In this document: piece by piece, positions 24,353 through 38,100 of the stretch
Layout of the letters: every line of letters starts with the position of its first letter
Numbering within the stretch: the first letter of the stretch is position 1
Assembly: GCA_003993805.1 (NCBI GenBank)
Contig: RSEF01000026.1
Location: 5,762,960 to 5,826,959, forward strand
Length of the DNA stretch: 64,000 nt
DNA from: Himantopus leucocephalus
Lineage: Eukaryota > Chordata > Aves > Charadriiformes > Recurvirostridae
Direction: 5' to 3'
Position numbers and translations under genes: made by a program
The notes under the pieces: model-generated
Database searches by the model: none
What the model saw: the letters and a program-made list of their open reading frames with translations, nothing else
What the model was told of the DNA's origin: nothing

Positions 24353-27300
24353 GCCTCCGCCTATCGCCTTAACAGCCCGTAGACAACACCGGGGGCTCTC
24401 CCGTACCAACAAGCTCCAGGCAGAAGGAAGGTTAAACGGGAGCGGTAGAAGGTACGGGAAGATGCCTTTGGTTAAAGCCCATGCTGGAAATGACAAATTC
24501 AGGACAAACATGTAAAGTTTATCAACTAAATAAATCTTAAAATAAAAGGATTTAGGAACACTGTAATGATCTCACTGCTTACATCAAGCACAAGCTGTGC
24601 ATATCTTCATATTATATTTACTGTTATGAAAACATAAACTGGATTACCAGGGCTTAGTGCTTAAGCAGCCTCTTTCATTAGGAAGGCAAGGAACTTTGGC
24701 TGTTCTGGCATTACAGGCGTGATTTAGACAGGACAGAGAAAAGACAAGGACCAGGATGTTTTCCTGTTCGAAGCACAACAATTATATATCAAATAAATAA
24801 AATGAGCATCACAAAATCTTACCAGCTCATACACATAAATCCAGACAAGGCTGGAGGTTGGGAACCGAGCGGCCTCATCCCTATGAGGGTGTATATGAGC
24901 TCTGTGAAGTCATTTAGAGTTTTAACATCGTTTTCCTGAGGTAATACGAAACCCCTCACGCACTCATTGAAGGGTCGGGAAGTTTTACCCACTGTTTTCA
25001 GGGGACAACGTTACTATATGAGGTACAATTATTAACAGTAACGATGGGAATAAGGCTCGTTTTACTGGGCAAATTCTGGTTCCACTGAAATCTAAAACCG
25101 CTCGTCCATTTCAACAGTGAAATGGTTTCATTTTAAAAACAAAAAAACAAAAACAGCAAGAAAACCTCCCTCCCAACACAGCCGCAAGCAGTGGCCCTCA
25201 GGGGCTGCACCCACCGGCCGGGGACCTGCGCCAGCCGGAGCCGGGGACAGAGGTGGCCGCTGCGGCCAGTGACAAACCCCGCGGGCAGCTGAGAGCGGTG
25301 AAGCTCCCTCTGAGGAGAGCCACACACTCCAAGTCCCTCTAGGATGAAAACAAAAGCACTGCGGATTCAAGGAGTTACGGCGTATTTTCACTGCGGTGAA
25401 AGGGTCTGCAGCAGTGCACAGCGGACAAACGCAAAACTTAAGCACTGTTTCATTCAGATTTATACCCAGATTTACTACTTCTTAGGCTTATCATACCCAC
25501 GTCTCCACTCAGCCACGCTTGTACAGCCCAACTTTAATTGCATAGCTTTAACTGCATCGCTTTCCAGTTTGCTCCAGTGGATTTAAAGCAATACTAAGGA
25601 ACGCATTTCCTACGCTACAGCTATTCTGAACGTAAGCAGCTCGGCAGTCCGGGGAAGGATGTCTTCCATTCCTCTTGCCTGTCTTCCTCAAAAGAAAGCA
25701 AACGTTTGTACCCCTAAGAAATGTTCAGATGCGAGGTATTTTTAGATGATGTTTTGGATCCAGCACTGGATAGAAGAGGGCTGAAATCTCACCGCTGCTG
25801 TTTCAGACCTGCAGGGGCTTAACTGCCCCATGAATACAAAAGGAGCAAAACATGGCTTAAACGGGCAGAAGTCAAGGGAAATCCGTGTACTGAATCCAGG
25901 CAGCTTAAAGGTCAGCCACAGATTTTCCTAAATCAGGATGAGTTGAAAATCTGCTTTGTTTCCCATTTATGCAAGATAAAAAAACCACCCAAAGAAACAA
26001 ACCTATGGCACGCAGTTGTCCCTTCCCTGGTTCCCTGGCCAATCTGGTACGAACTGTTTGTAACTTATGTCACTTTGTACGGCTCTTACAGCTGTCGTAC
26101 TAATCTGCAGGGAAAAGGTACCGCAGCTTCCTCGCCAGTCACAATATCAAATGTTGACAGATCCAAATGGCACGCTGCACTGCTTTTGCAGAACATACTG
26201 TGAGACATTTGAATTCTGACGTCTCTCCTTTTTCCATGGGAAAGACGAGGATAAAAATGCATGCTGCAGATCTGGGCTCCTGGTTGTTTGTTTTAGGGTT
26301 TTTATGTTTTGTTTTGGCTTGTTTTTGTTTGCTTGTTTATTCCAAAACCACCTTGGGAAATGAGCCTGCTGCGTATCGCTCCCATAGATAAATTCAAATA
26401 ATGTTATCTGTGGTGGTTTGTACCTGGAGAAAGGACGGTGAATCAGTAATTGCAAGAGAATGAATTCACAGTCAAGTGTTTTTATGAAGGCATCAACTCA
26501 GACTCAGCATTCGAAGTGTCATATCTACAGGGAAAAGCTCAACTTTTCAAGATGCATATGTAGCAACGGGAAGAAAAAGATATCACAAGTAGCAAATTCA
26601 GAAATGCTCGTTTTTCTCCAGGCATCTCCCTGCAGTATCTTAGAGAAAATAAAGACTGAGGGGAAAACACAATGTGCCTTAACTACCTGTCCTAACCTGC
26701 AAAGGAAAGAGGCTTCTTCACAGCAGACGGGAGAAGGAAGTAACAGATGATGGGTTGAATCTCAGATTGTGCAAATAATGGAGAAAAATCTTTTAAGACA
26801 GAAAGGAAATTAGAAAGTAAAATCTGCTGACAGGGAAGCTGTGAATTTACCAACTCTGCAAGCATTGACGGGAAGGACTAGACAGAGGATCTAGGGCTAG
26901 ATAAAAGATTTACTGGTGGAAAATGTAAAATTTCCCTATGTAGCAGTGATGCCAGAAAATGGACCAGACAACCCATCCTCTTCTTTTTCCTGAAGTACTT
27001 TTGAATGTGCATAAATATCTGGCTGCTCAAATGCATAAAATATAAGGAAGAGGACTCGAGGTATCTACAGAGACAAGAACCATCATTCAGCTTCGTCCCA
27101 AGGTGCAGTCCGCAAATGATTTATTCTTACAATCTGTTTCTATTCATGCAATACTTAAGCACACTTACGGAAACAAAGCAGGGTTTGATTTTGGTGATTG
27201 TCCCTTTGTGTACAAATTATTTTTATTAGCAAGTTAATTTTCATCACAAGCTGTCTGCTTTCTCATCTGGGAGAAACATATTTATAAGGCCAAAAGTTCA

Positions 27301-27673
27301 AAATCAACTTTCCAAGCATTACCGGAGAAGGGGAATATCGTGCAGACTCTACAGTCTTGCAGCAAATACATTAGAACACAATCCTGAAGACCAAAGCTAA
27401 GCCAGCTAAGGCAATTCAGACTGTACGTAAAGCCCACGTGCACCCACACACGCAGTCGTATCTGGCACTACCAGAACCTGCCTGCGACACGCGGTAGGGA
27501 GGAGAGGAGATTTCCGTACCAACGAATGGACAAGCAAGCAGACATTTCGGGAGACGCTGCCCAGTCCCAGTACAGTTGGGAGGGACGGCAGATTCCTGCA
27601 AGGCTCCCTGGAAACAGCCCCAGGCTGGGGAGCGCATTTCGGAGCTCAGGGCCACCCATCCCAAAGCCTCGCT

Positions 27674-28032
27674 ATAGAGAATCCCAGAATGGTTTGGGTT
27701 GGAAGGGACCTTAAAGACCCTCCAGTGCCACCCCCTGCCCTGGGCAGGGACACCTCCCCCCAGCCCAGGGTGCTCCAAGCCCCGTCCAACCTGGCCTTGA
27801 ACACCTCCAGGGATGGGGCAGCCACAGCTTCTCGGGGCAACCTGCCCCAGGGGCTCACCGCCCGCACAGGAGAGAATTTCTTCCTAATATCTAATCTAAA
27901 TCTCCCTTCTTCCAGTCTGAAGCCACTCCCCCTCTCCCTATCACTCCATGCCCTTGTAAGAAGTCTCTCCCCAGCTTTCTTGTAGGCGCCCTTCAGATAC
28001 TGGAAGGGGCTATAAGGTCTGCCCAGAGACCT
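27674..28032 (-). mobile_element. CR1 LINE fragment, minus strand
   Basis: The + strand shows AGAATCCCAGAATGG and TTTGGGTTGGAAGGGACC, the CR1 3' end in reverse. It continues through AGAATTTCTTCCTAATATC and TTTCTTGTAGGCGCCCTTCA to about 28032, roughly 360 bp. Read on the minus strand, the inner part still encodes the C-terminus of the CR1 ORF2 protein, with YLKGAYKK, RFRLDIRKKF and LPREAVAAPSLEVFK in one frame. The copy is 5'-truncated and lacks the endonuclease and reverse-transcriptase catalytic domains, so it is a dead fragment. Confidence 0.94.
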
Positions 28033-31000
28033 TATCACACATGGGACCACACTGTCAGTTCCACCACTGACCAGAGCTTTTCTGCAGCTCCAGAAATACA
28101 CGGGCTGCATTTCTAGTTGGTCAACACCCTTCGGCAACTCCAGAGGCAGATGAACAGAGGAGAGCGCATGCCCCCGCTCCGCTCCATACCTCACCCCGGT
28201 CCCAGCACAGCCCCGTTCCCGCTGTCACAGCACCGCTCCCCTGCGGCCGGCTCGCTCCGCGTCCCCGCGCCCGCTGCCTGTGCTGGGAGCCTCGGCCCTG
28301 CTTTCTGATCCGGTGTGATGCTCGGACTGACAACAGGGCTGCTGCTGCTGACTTTTCCATTGCACAAAAGGGAGTTTCACACTTTGGCAAACTGTCTACC
28401 TGAATTCCGGAGGAGTGAAAAAGGAGAAAACAAGTTTTGACTAGTAACATTTAAGGTGACGCTATCAATCACTGGCAAACTTCGACAACTCCAGTTAATT
28501 TTTGCTCAGAATGATAAAATACTCCACTGGTGAAGAAAATAACCGGGAGATTCATGCAGGGCTATTTTTCTTCTTGTTTTTCTTTCTATTTAGAAGAAAA
28601 ATCGTGTTAAATCTGCAGCATTTTTAATCAAATACAGACAAGGAAAATTGAACTATGCACAAACCAACCTCTGTTTTCAATTGGCTTTTGTTGCTTTCAC
28701 TTAAGTTTACGGTTTGGATTATTTCTTTTTCCCTAACAAAAATCCAAAACATTTCAAGAGAAACTGATATTCGCGAGCAGGCTCCTTTAGTCTGTCTTTG
28801 AAGAAAGAGGTGTCTGAAATAGAATAGAATTATTCAACCAGCTCTAGACTCAGAACACTTCCCTGGAGGCGTAGATCTGGCAGCATGTAGGTGAATTTGA
28901 TTTCTTACTCAGAAAAATTATCTATGTGTTATTAATATTAACACATGCTTAGAGGAGCAAATGGATAAGGTATTCTAAAATACAGATAAAGATGGATCCT
29001 AGAGCCTGAACCCCTGGTAGCCCAGCGAAGAGGGCCAGTCAGCGGGGGGCAGTGAAGAGGACGGGTGTCGGACAGACAGTTTGTGACCTCCAGGTCACCA
29101 CTTCGGCTGAAGCTCGTGGCTACCAACCATCACTGGAAGGGACACTGCACTTCTTCACATCCCATGTCTGCACTGGAAAGCAGCTCGTGGGTACCCGTGT
29201 CTGTGCAATCCTGTGAGCGCATCGAGAACGCGCGAGCAAAGTGTATGCGGGTCTTCTCAGCAGGCTCGTGGGTGGCATCAGAGCCCTGCCAGGCCAGCTC
29301 TGCACTGCCACCCATCCCCTCGGCTGCGACAGTGATGACCAAAGAGCGAAACTGGTTTCTGCTGCAAGTTTAGACTGATCCTTAAGCTGCTTTGGAACCC
29401 GCACTAGACATACCCACATGTATGTGGCACACAGCGCTAGAAGAGTCCGTACATCTGTAACGTATGAATCCACACAACAGTCCCTATCCGTAAGAGCTGC
29501 AGCTCACCCACAGTAAATCCTCTCAGACAGTCGAAAGGATGCTTTGCGCCTTCACGGGGGCTGATGTCAAAGGAAGCGGAATAAAATCAAGGCATAATTC
29601 AGAGCAGGTTCATAGCATTGGTCTTCCATTTGAAAAAAAATAAGAAAGGAAATAAAGATTCTCCGATTTGTCTGTCATACACTTAATAGAATAAATTTTG
29701 TATTGTAGGTATTTAAAGCTCACCATTTTTTTTAATAAGGCACTATTGCACAAAGATAAAAGAGATGAAAGAAGATAAAAGAGTAGCTAGCATAGGAAAA
29801 AGCTATTTGTTTTCACTGTTTTCTCTGACAATCTTTTGCTGTCCTGCACTAAGTAGGTTCGCAGAGGGGCACGTGTAGTTCTCAGGGTTTTATTATTTAT
29901 TTTTATTTTCTGCTATACAGAGTCATGATATTAGGGGGAAAAAAGTTATTTCAAGGCTTCCAAAAAAATCAAAATTTATTCATAGAAAAGAAAGCAGAAG
30001 GAACATAGTTATGAGCAAGGAACGCTGAAGTCATCGAGCTTGTAATAAAGTCTATAGCTAACCAGCCACAGGTGCTCTTCACAACCCGGAGCAAATGAGA
30101 GTATGATTGATAGGGACACGGTAATGGTTCTGCAACCATAATACAGTCTTTCTGGAGTACAGGTTTGCACCTGCTCAAAGACGAGGCATTAATATTTATT
30201 TAAACAAGACCGTTAAAAAGGAGGGGGGGTGGAGAAGAAATCATTAAGTATCTAAACCAAGGTAGAACAAAGCACGCCCACACCAAGCGAGTCTTCTGCA
30301 TTGCAGAGGGAACACCCCGGCTTTGGTTAGCAGAGCTGGGCACGGGCTCCGGGCACGCTCTCCCAGTTCTCTGCGGTGTATAATGTTCAGACTGTGCCTC
30401 TGCTGCAGCATAAACCTGTTCCTACTGGCGAGGGTGCCTGATCTACAGTCAGAGTGGATTTCAGGGTTGTAGATAGGTTTACAAAATTATTTAGGTGTGT
30501 AAAGATGCAAATAGCATTAGGCCTGCACCAGTGCTTCAGTGATCCCTCTTATGAGCCCAATTAACTTTGTAAATCTCACCCTACGTCAACTCTAATTTTG
30601 CTGACAAGCCAGGTGAGCCTGGGGACGAGAACGGCCACCACGAGTCGGGCAGCGCAGGGCCGAAAGGCCAAACGCAAGCACTGCATGCTCGCTGCACGTG
30701 AAAGCGTTGGAATGCACATCCACAAGTCTCCAATTCCCCCCGATTCTGCTTTGCTTAGAAGTAAAGGCTGAGGCGGTCTGCACTACAAACACACGCTTCC
30801 CGGCTCCTCAGCATCGGAGCTCGCGTGCTGCGGGAGAGACGTCCGGAAAGCCGTGCTGCCTTCCCACCGCGTCACACGCGTTCGCAACATTTGCAATAAA
30901 GGGCAATGAAGAAAACTCCTTTCAAATCTTTCTGATCTCAGTAATATCCTGTACACACCAAATCATCCTTCAAGGACCAGTTCCACGTTTGAATTTCCGG

Positions 31001-31951
31001 ATTGCCTTTCAACCCATTATTACACGGATTTGTCCCTTACGTTTTCAGGACTCGAACCCTGCACTGGAACAGTTCCTGCAGACCTGATACGTACTCTGCA
31101 ACATGATCGCTTCAACGCTCATATAAGTCTTCCTATCACTGAAATGTGTCTTTCATTTACAATGTATGCCTGATCCAAGTAAATTCTTAATTCCTTCCGT
31201 ATGTCACTATTTGATGACAAATGCCACGTTATTAGATCACATTTCCTTGGAAGGGACAGAAGTGTACAGCTCGGTGACACCCAGCCCTCGGACAGCATTT
31301 TACATCTGCAGGAAAAGGAAGCATTAATCAGATAGGTCTCAAACTACCCGGAATTTGTATGCAACTTTCCATTGCCTTGCATGAATTGAGTTTCTGACAT
31401 CACTATTTAAAATTATATATTTGTGAAACTGTGTTTACTAGGGTTTGTATTTTATGGATAGAGATAACAGGATATAGAGAGAAGTGTACCGCTCACATTA
31501 TTTTTTAGACATGAGCTATACCTTTCATTTGTGCCATGTCTCTCATTCCAATAAACCTGACATACTTTATGCACTTCACTATTTGATCGTAATTGCTAGA
31601 CTGTTGAAATAGATCTTTTGATCAGGAAAGGTAATTCTATGCAAATTTACAGAATTATAGCTATTCTTAAATATAAAATATTTCAAACTTATTTAAAGAG
31701 GAGCTGAGGTGCTTAAATATAGTTAGAGGAATCAAGTTTCTAAGGAGATGATCAAATTAAAACAGCTTTACTCTTCCAATAAACCAGTCAAAACGCCACT
31801 CTGTAGGAACTGTGAGAAAGAGGTTAGTTGTGCGTCTGTGTGTCACCGTACACAGTCCTAAAGCGCAGTTACCCCCACACGGAGGCAAAACTTCTAATAC
31901 TGTAGCAACGACAACACCGCAGGAGGGGAACCGCCTCCAGATCAAGAGCAT

Positions 31952-32154
31952 TCACCAGTTTTTTAACCGCCAGGGTGGCTGAGCACTGGGACAGCTTGCC
32001 CACAGAGATCACGGAGCCTCCACCCCTGGAGACACGGCAAGCCTGCCTGCCGCAGCCCCGAGCGAGCCGCGGCGCGTGACCCCGCTCCGCGCAGGGCTGA
32101 GACCGGGCGCTCACCAGAGGACCCTTCCGACCTCAGCCACTCCGCGATTCCGTG
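31952..32154 (+). mobile_element. Diverged CR1 LINE 3' fragment, plus strand
   Basis: The sequence reads in CR1 sense order: a TTCACCAGTTTTTTAACCGC start, GGTGGCTGAGCACTGGGACA, CTTGCCCACAGAGATCACGG, then AGCCTCCACCCCTGGAGACA, and near the end GGACCCTTCCGACCTCAGCC followed by CGATTCCGTGG. The middle is GC-rich and altered. It is older than the minus-strand copies, judging by its divergence from the usual form. It spans about 200 bp and covers only the end of ORF2 and the 3' UTR. Confidence 0.82.
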
Positions 32155-35026
32155 GCTTAGCCAAATATCCAGGGCAGACCTTATCTAAATCTGTTGTCAC
32201 GGACACAGTGGAGGGAACGGGCCAGGGCTCAAGGATTTCTTCCCTCTCCGCGCATCCCCACAGAAAGGCGACACAAACCTCACAGGCGCTGCACGGCATT
32301 CCTCTCTCACAGACCTTGGAGTGCGAATCCATCATCCACACAGCTTCCAGCGCATCTCCTGACCAGTACAGAGGTGCCTGGGATGTGTAATACTCCATTA
32401 CAACTTACTCCTTTTTTCCTCTGCTCACTTCTCCAACTCCTTTGAAACTGCTTCCAGTTCCAAGTTCAACTTTTCCAGAATCTGAGGCTTTCAAAAAGCC
32501 AATTCTTAAAAAGCTAATTAATTCCCCATAGGCTTTTTTTTTTTTGACTCAGTAAATATTTCTGAGATTGCTTTTTGTATAATCAGTGTTCGCAGCTCAT
32601 TAAAATGCACAGTATGTGTATCATTTTGAAAGTGACATGGCTCAGCATGGACACTCAAGCTGCTTAGAAAGACAGAAAAGAAAAAGATGAGGATAAAATG
32701 AAAGCAAAACCCCAGCATTTCCTTTAAGCTGACACCACAGTTAAGAATTTAAGACAGGGCAGGGAGCCTTCAACCCTGCTATTAGGTGAAAAGTCTAATT
32801 GCTCAATGCACTGACTGCCCTCTCAGCCTCTATGTCTTCCAGAAAGATTTCTTTTACAGAGAGCTTTAAGGTGGTAAAAAAAATGGGTTCTACTATCAGG
32901 TAATCGTATAAGGTTTTCACTCCAAGTAATATGAGGATTCTTCTTGAATTAATAATGAAGTAATTTAAAAGGCCTTTAGTGTATGCAGCCAGAAATATAT
33001 AATGCCTTAATCTGGGACATTTTATTTTCCATTAAAACAAACACTTTTTTAAAAGCGTGGGTTATTGAGAAGAGAAGCACTGGGTTGCTAACGCGCCAGA
33101 TGCCTGTATCAGATTATGGTCAGATGGACAATAATACTCAGGACTTTTTCCTGCTATTTCCCAGGTGTTGTTGATGCTTGATGGCTGCAGAAAGCACAAA
33201 GGTTAAATAGCGCTGTGGGTCACCACGAGCAAACCCCAGACGGAGGGCTCGCTCAGTAGCGGGTGGCTGCAAAACTGCAGCTCCGCTTTAATCGGCCTTA
33301 TTTCAGTTGGGGCATGCTCTGTATTGGATAAAATGCACCTCTGTTCATTTACAGACAAATTATAGTGACTGACATACTAGTAAGATGATAACAATGCTAA
33401 ATCGTAAACTAATTAGTAACTGTGTACGGTAACTTCTTCAAGCACATTATAATGACAAGCTGTTGGTCAAGGCACCTCTGAGCATCAGGGCTGACGCTGC
33501 AGCCTTCCCCTTGCCTGCGTGCAGGGAGCAGCAGTGCAGCTGAGGTTAATTGAAAAAAATAAATAAATAAACAAAAAGAGCAGAGGGAGGCGCCTGATTA
33601 CAACTGGTACATGTGCCACAGCTCTTCGGTTTCAGGGCCAAAGAGAACCCGTGGGTGGCAACTGCCCCACACCAGCGCAAGGGCTAATTCTTATAAACGG
33701 ATTTGAGTCTCGGTGCCCACGTTAGAATTTAAATTAAATATTGACCAAGGAAGAACTTGCTGTCAGGTTCAGGGTGAAAAGCTTCAATTACCAAGGAAGC
33801 CGGTGTCCTTGAAAATAACAAAATAACATCATACTTTCACCTTCACGGGGGGAAAAAACCCCTCACGACATGGGGATACACAGCAAGGGGTGGGCGTTTT
33901 GTCAGAAAAGAAAGAATCAAACGGATTTCGGATTTTCGGATCAACGGATTGTTCATGTATGACAATAAATCCCCACTGTTGTGGTAAACCAGAGAGCTTT
34001 TCCTCAACCAGTAATGGTGAGTTGAAGGGCTAAACAGTAACTTGTTGGGAGCAGATGTGCAATTTCCAATTCCACTGACAACTGACGCGCGTGGAGACTG
34101 CCCTAGAGACCCGCACAGGCCCCGGGCGCTGCCGTTACCGTGAGTCTGTGGATTTGCAGCTTAGAATAGAAAAAAAAACAACAACTTTCCTGGTTCAGGG
34201 AACCGAGAACCTTTGCAATTTTCCAAACACAAGTGTAGGAAATGGATTCCGACTCTTTTCTTGTTGGACTTTTCATTATTCTGCGACACCCGCAGCCTTC
34301 CAATGTGCGACCAGTACTGCTGGAGGGTTTGAGGTGCACCAACACGTCGCAGTTGCTCTTCACTTGAAATTCCCTAGTGCGGAGAACTTCAGAATGGCGT
34401 GAAATGACACCCCCCCACTGCTCCTGGAGTCCATGGAAGTGTTTCCTCTTTACAGTCATCTTCCACTCAGAAAAATAACAGCCCAGATAACATCTTCTGT
34501 GTTTCCTGCTTCTCAATAAATTTCAAATCAAAAGTATCTCTGTCAATTGGAGAAAGATCTGTCTAACCAAAAACGCTGTTAAGTTCAGCAGGCTAAGCAA
34601 AGGAAAAAATAAATCTGAGAAAGCTTTTTCTGCTGCATCTATCACTACCCGAAACTGAGATTTGAGGATCAAGAACTTAGATGACAGCATAGCTGCTTGG
34701 TGAAGCATGAAGCAAAAGAAAAACCGAGATCACTTTTTGCTAGATATATCAGCTTTGCAAGAACTAAAATGAATAGAGTTTCCTCTGAAAAGCTGAATGA
34801 ATAAACATTAGGAATAAAAGACAGTAAGGTGTGGAGGTTAAGGCTGGAGGTATTTTCTGCAAAGTGAAATTCAGCTTTTCTTATATTGATTCTACATTGA
34901 ATTCAGTTCCTCTTTTTCTCTGAGTAACTGTTAAATCAACAGTTTAAATTTTCCCTTTTTTTTAGTGAAAAACTTGTTAATGCTTTATTAAGTGGTCATG
35001 GAGAAACCCGAGATATCATAAAAAAA

Positions 35027-35126
35027 NNNNNNNNNNNNNNNNNNNNNNNNNNNNNNNNNNNNNNNNNNNNNNNNNNNNNNNNNNNNNNNNNNNNNNNNNN
35101 NNNNNNNNNNNNNNNNNNNNNNNNNN
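35027..35126. other. Assembly gap (100 N)
   Basis: There are exactly 100 consecutive Ns, a conventional placeholder for a gap of unknown size. The left flank ends in an A run and the right flank resumes in unique sequence. Any element in the missing DNA is invisible. Confidence 0.99.
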
Positions 35127-35380
35127 TCATTTGACAGCCTGTTTATAGATGCTCTTGCTTCAAAGCCATGATGGCTCCGTTTCCTGCACGCTCTTTCAGG
35201 AGCCACCACAAACCTCCTCACGCGTCAGGTCACTCAGACATCCATCATCGCACCCCCTTCCTTCTAGGATTAGTATCCTTAAAAAGCTGACATAACCTAC
35301 CCCACCGTCCCTACCGACATGGATTACCGAGTCTGTGTCTGCAAAACACTTTCAAAAAACTTCTATATTTCCAAGATACC

Positions 35381-35540
35381 GTGCCAGCATTAACTAATTA
35401 ATCTTCACAACACTTGTTCAGGACGGCGCTGAAAATACTTTGATCTGCCTTACGGACATGGAAAAGTCAGCTAGAAAGCGGACCTGTCTTTCCTGAGGCC
35501 ATCAAACAAGGCCACGACACGGCCAGCTCTCGGACCTGAG
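35381..35540 (-). repeat. MIR-like SINE fossil, minus orientation
   Basis: Blocks are collinear with the reverse-complement MIR: TTAATCTTCACAACACTTGT (matching 'tttaatcctcacaacaaccc'), then ACATGGAAAAGTCAGCTAGA and GAAAGCGGACCTGTC further on. About 160 bp is involved, but internal similarity is patchy. Confidence 0.5.
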
Positions 35541-38100
35541 GAGCGCTCCATCACCGGTCCTGTCTCGCATCTCTGCATTCAGCCTATCAGACGGTACTGC
35601 TGCCTCCAGGGCCTCCTCCCACCTTCCCGGTACACAGCATTGAATGCATCCCACGTGACAGTTTGCACGCCTCTGCTGAAAGAGGCAGCAGCAGCATCTT
35701 TGCGTACCTGGAGGTACAAATATGTGACAGGATAAGACCCAGCCGGGCAGGAAAGGGGCGCACGTGAGCAGCAGCGAGCTGTGCTCCGGAGAGCTGGGGC
35801 TTTGACGGGTAATTCCAGCAATGCAGATGAAACAGCTAATGTGGCAGAGGAACCGTGAATTAAACCCTAAACAAAAGATGTAACTATCCCCAGCCCCCAT
35901 ACCGTAGCTGTTAATTCCCCGTTCGTTCATCATGTGCAAAACCAAGAAAGGAATGAGTAATATTTGCTTTTGTTTTCATTGTCTCATTGGAAGTGACACG
36001 ATCATTATTTCACTGGGTGTTCAAAGCAGCGTTAGTATGATTACATTGGACTCGTACCCATTAAATGGAGGGACATGAGCTCCTCTGAGCTGTCAAATGC
36101 AACATACGCGGCCTCACAATGCAACTGAAACATTCTAGCTGGATTTCAGGCATTTTTTTCTCCTTCGTGCAAATCAAAACATCGCACAGTGATTTACTCA
36201 CAGTATAGAAAAGGATCTCTTGCACCTGGAAAGCTACATGCTAATTCCATGCTTTATTCTATCTCTTTCACGCAAAAGGCTTTCAAAATCATATTGTGTA
36301 CATAATGTTATTATTCTGTCCTTATTGTCCTAAAAGCAGAAGCTTACAGGCTGGAGGGAAATCTTCTTTTGACTCCACTGTGCTGGGCAAAAGGTTAGAG
36401 AGATAAAGAAGCTCTCAAAGAGCCGTTAATGCCAGCATGAGGCAGAAATACTAAATCATTTGAAGCAGCATTGTTTCTCTTCCTATCCTCCACGAGATAT
36501 TTCAGCTTTCATAGGCTGCCTGTGAAAACCACCCGGTTTTGCACCACTAGGCAGGAAATGTCCCTTGACCGCTTAAACGTAGCGACCAGAAAAAGCACAG
36601 TCCTCCTCCGACCCTTTGATCCACGAGCCAGCAGTCCCCGCGGGCTCGCGTTGGCTCTGCAACATGAACCAAATCATGTGGTGGCGCAGGAGCGTGCGCG
36701 CCGTGCTGCTCGCGGGGCCCGACGGCCCTCCCTGGAGCAGAGGAGGGGTGCTGGACCTGACGCTCCCTCCTGTTACTGCTAAGAAGGAAGGCATTGGGAT
36801 ACAGGTTTATCAGTTTTCTGTTGCGCTCTTATCTCCTCTGCATCTAGAGGAGCCCGTGGAGACAACAGCCATACAAAAATAATAACTCATGAACCGTAAG
36901 CCCCTCCCCGGGTGCATGCCTTACACCGGCCAAAAAGTTGGCGCATGTAAAAGGCTGGAAAAGAGCATCCTCTGAAAAGCCGTTTCAGTGTCCCCGCAGA
37001 GCTGATGTCGCTGTAGCACCTTCCAATGTCCCTGTACCATAGGGTCTTCCAGCTTTTGGACTACAGTTCCCTATTTGTAGGGCTGTGACTGTTGCACAGA
37101 GAGAGAGGATCATCAGAGATGCTGCTGAGAGTCTATTTTTAGAGTGAGTCATTTGATGAGCTGTTCAGCACCTTATTTATTGCTGTCTCCAGCTGGGGAG
37201 CTAAGCAGTGTCCAGACACCTCCACCGCTAAAACCAGAACTCAGAAGCAGTGACCTCTATTTGATAACATCTTCTGTCCTGACAGAGAAAAACAACAGCA
37301 CATTATGCTGTCAGGGCTAATAGCTGCTAATTAGGGTGAATGACATATGACCCCTTTTATAGCCAAAGAACAGAGAAGTCACAGTACAAATAAAAAAAAT
37401 GATGAAATTTTGCATTCACAGTCTTTTCCAGTCTGAAGAGTGACCGCATAAAAGTAATTTCCTATTTTCTGTTTTTCCTGGTTGGCCTGTTTAAGGCTTT
37501 AGTTGAACTTTACATTATGTGTACAGCAAGTAAGGGTCTCAGTGTTGCCTCGGTAAGAAACAGGGCTTTGAGGGGACACCAGGAGAAGAAAAGGGGACGA
37601 ACCAAAGCTACGTCATTTGAAAGATGGGATACACGCGCAGAGGCTCCAGACCGACCCTCGGTGCACAGAGCACTGAAGGCACCGCGGCAGCAAGGCAGCT
37701 CCTCCAAAGCTCGCGCGCCTTCGCCTGCCCCGGCGCTCCCCCGGCAGCAGCTGTGTCTCACCTAGCACAGCCAGTACGCACAGCAATGCGTCCAGCAGCC
37801 CAAAACTGGCTGGATCCGTTGCCATTTAACTGGCTTCCTGGCAAAATAAATAGAAAAGATGTTTATCTCCAGGCGCGTTCCACATCTAACCAAGCCAATG
37901 CAAAGCACTTCTCCGGACAAGCCTGGAGCCCCGCAGAGGCTGTGTGTACTCCAGATGTCTGCACAGCTGCCTTGCATTAGTCACGTGTGGTGCAATGGCA
38001 CTTAGGGGTCACTGCTGGGCGTATATTCAGAACATGGGGCAGCTGCTCTGGAGAACCCAACAGCTCCTTAACCAAAGAACAAGCAACCAATTGCCGTTCC

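Larger units (their letters stand above)
15100..27673. other. Intronic DNA with GC-rich patches and SINE fossils, no gene recognised
   Basis: Named contents are MIR-like fragments at about 17276-17380, 23598-23655 and 24262-24352, and CpG-rich patches at about 15120-15375, 20165-20370, 22010-22260 and 22520-22960. AT-rich simple sequence lies near 18030-18075 and 23335-23360. Open frames of 100 to 150 codons inside the CpG patches are expected where stop codons are rare and show no recognisable domains. Confidence 0.6.

Noticed and set aside
24950..25070. Another possible MIR-like fragment (TATGAGGTACAATTATTAAC)
   Set aside because: Only one short block matches and the neighbouring MIR blocks are missing, so it is below what I would annotate.
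27646..28194. 182-codon minus-strand open frame
   Set aside because: It runs through the CR1 fragment and encodes only the CR1 ORF2 C-terminus plus translated 3' UTR and flanking DNA, so it is not a host gene.
655..30517. The 13-mer ATGCAAATAGCAT occurs at 655-667 and 30505-30517 (octamer, POU-type motif)
   Set aside because: Octamer motifs are common by chance in 64 kb of AT-rich DNA. Two copies 30 kb apart do not support a shared element.
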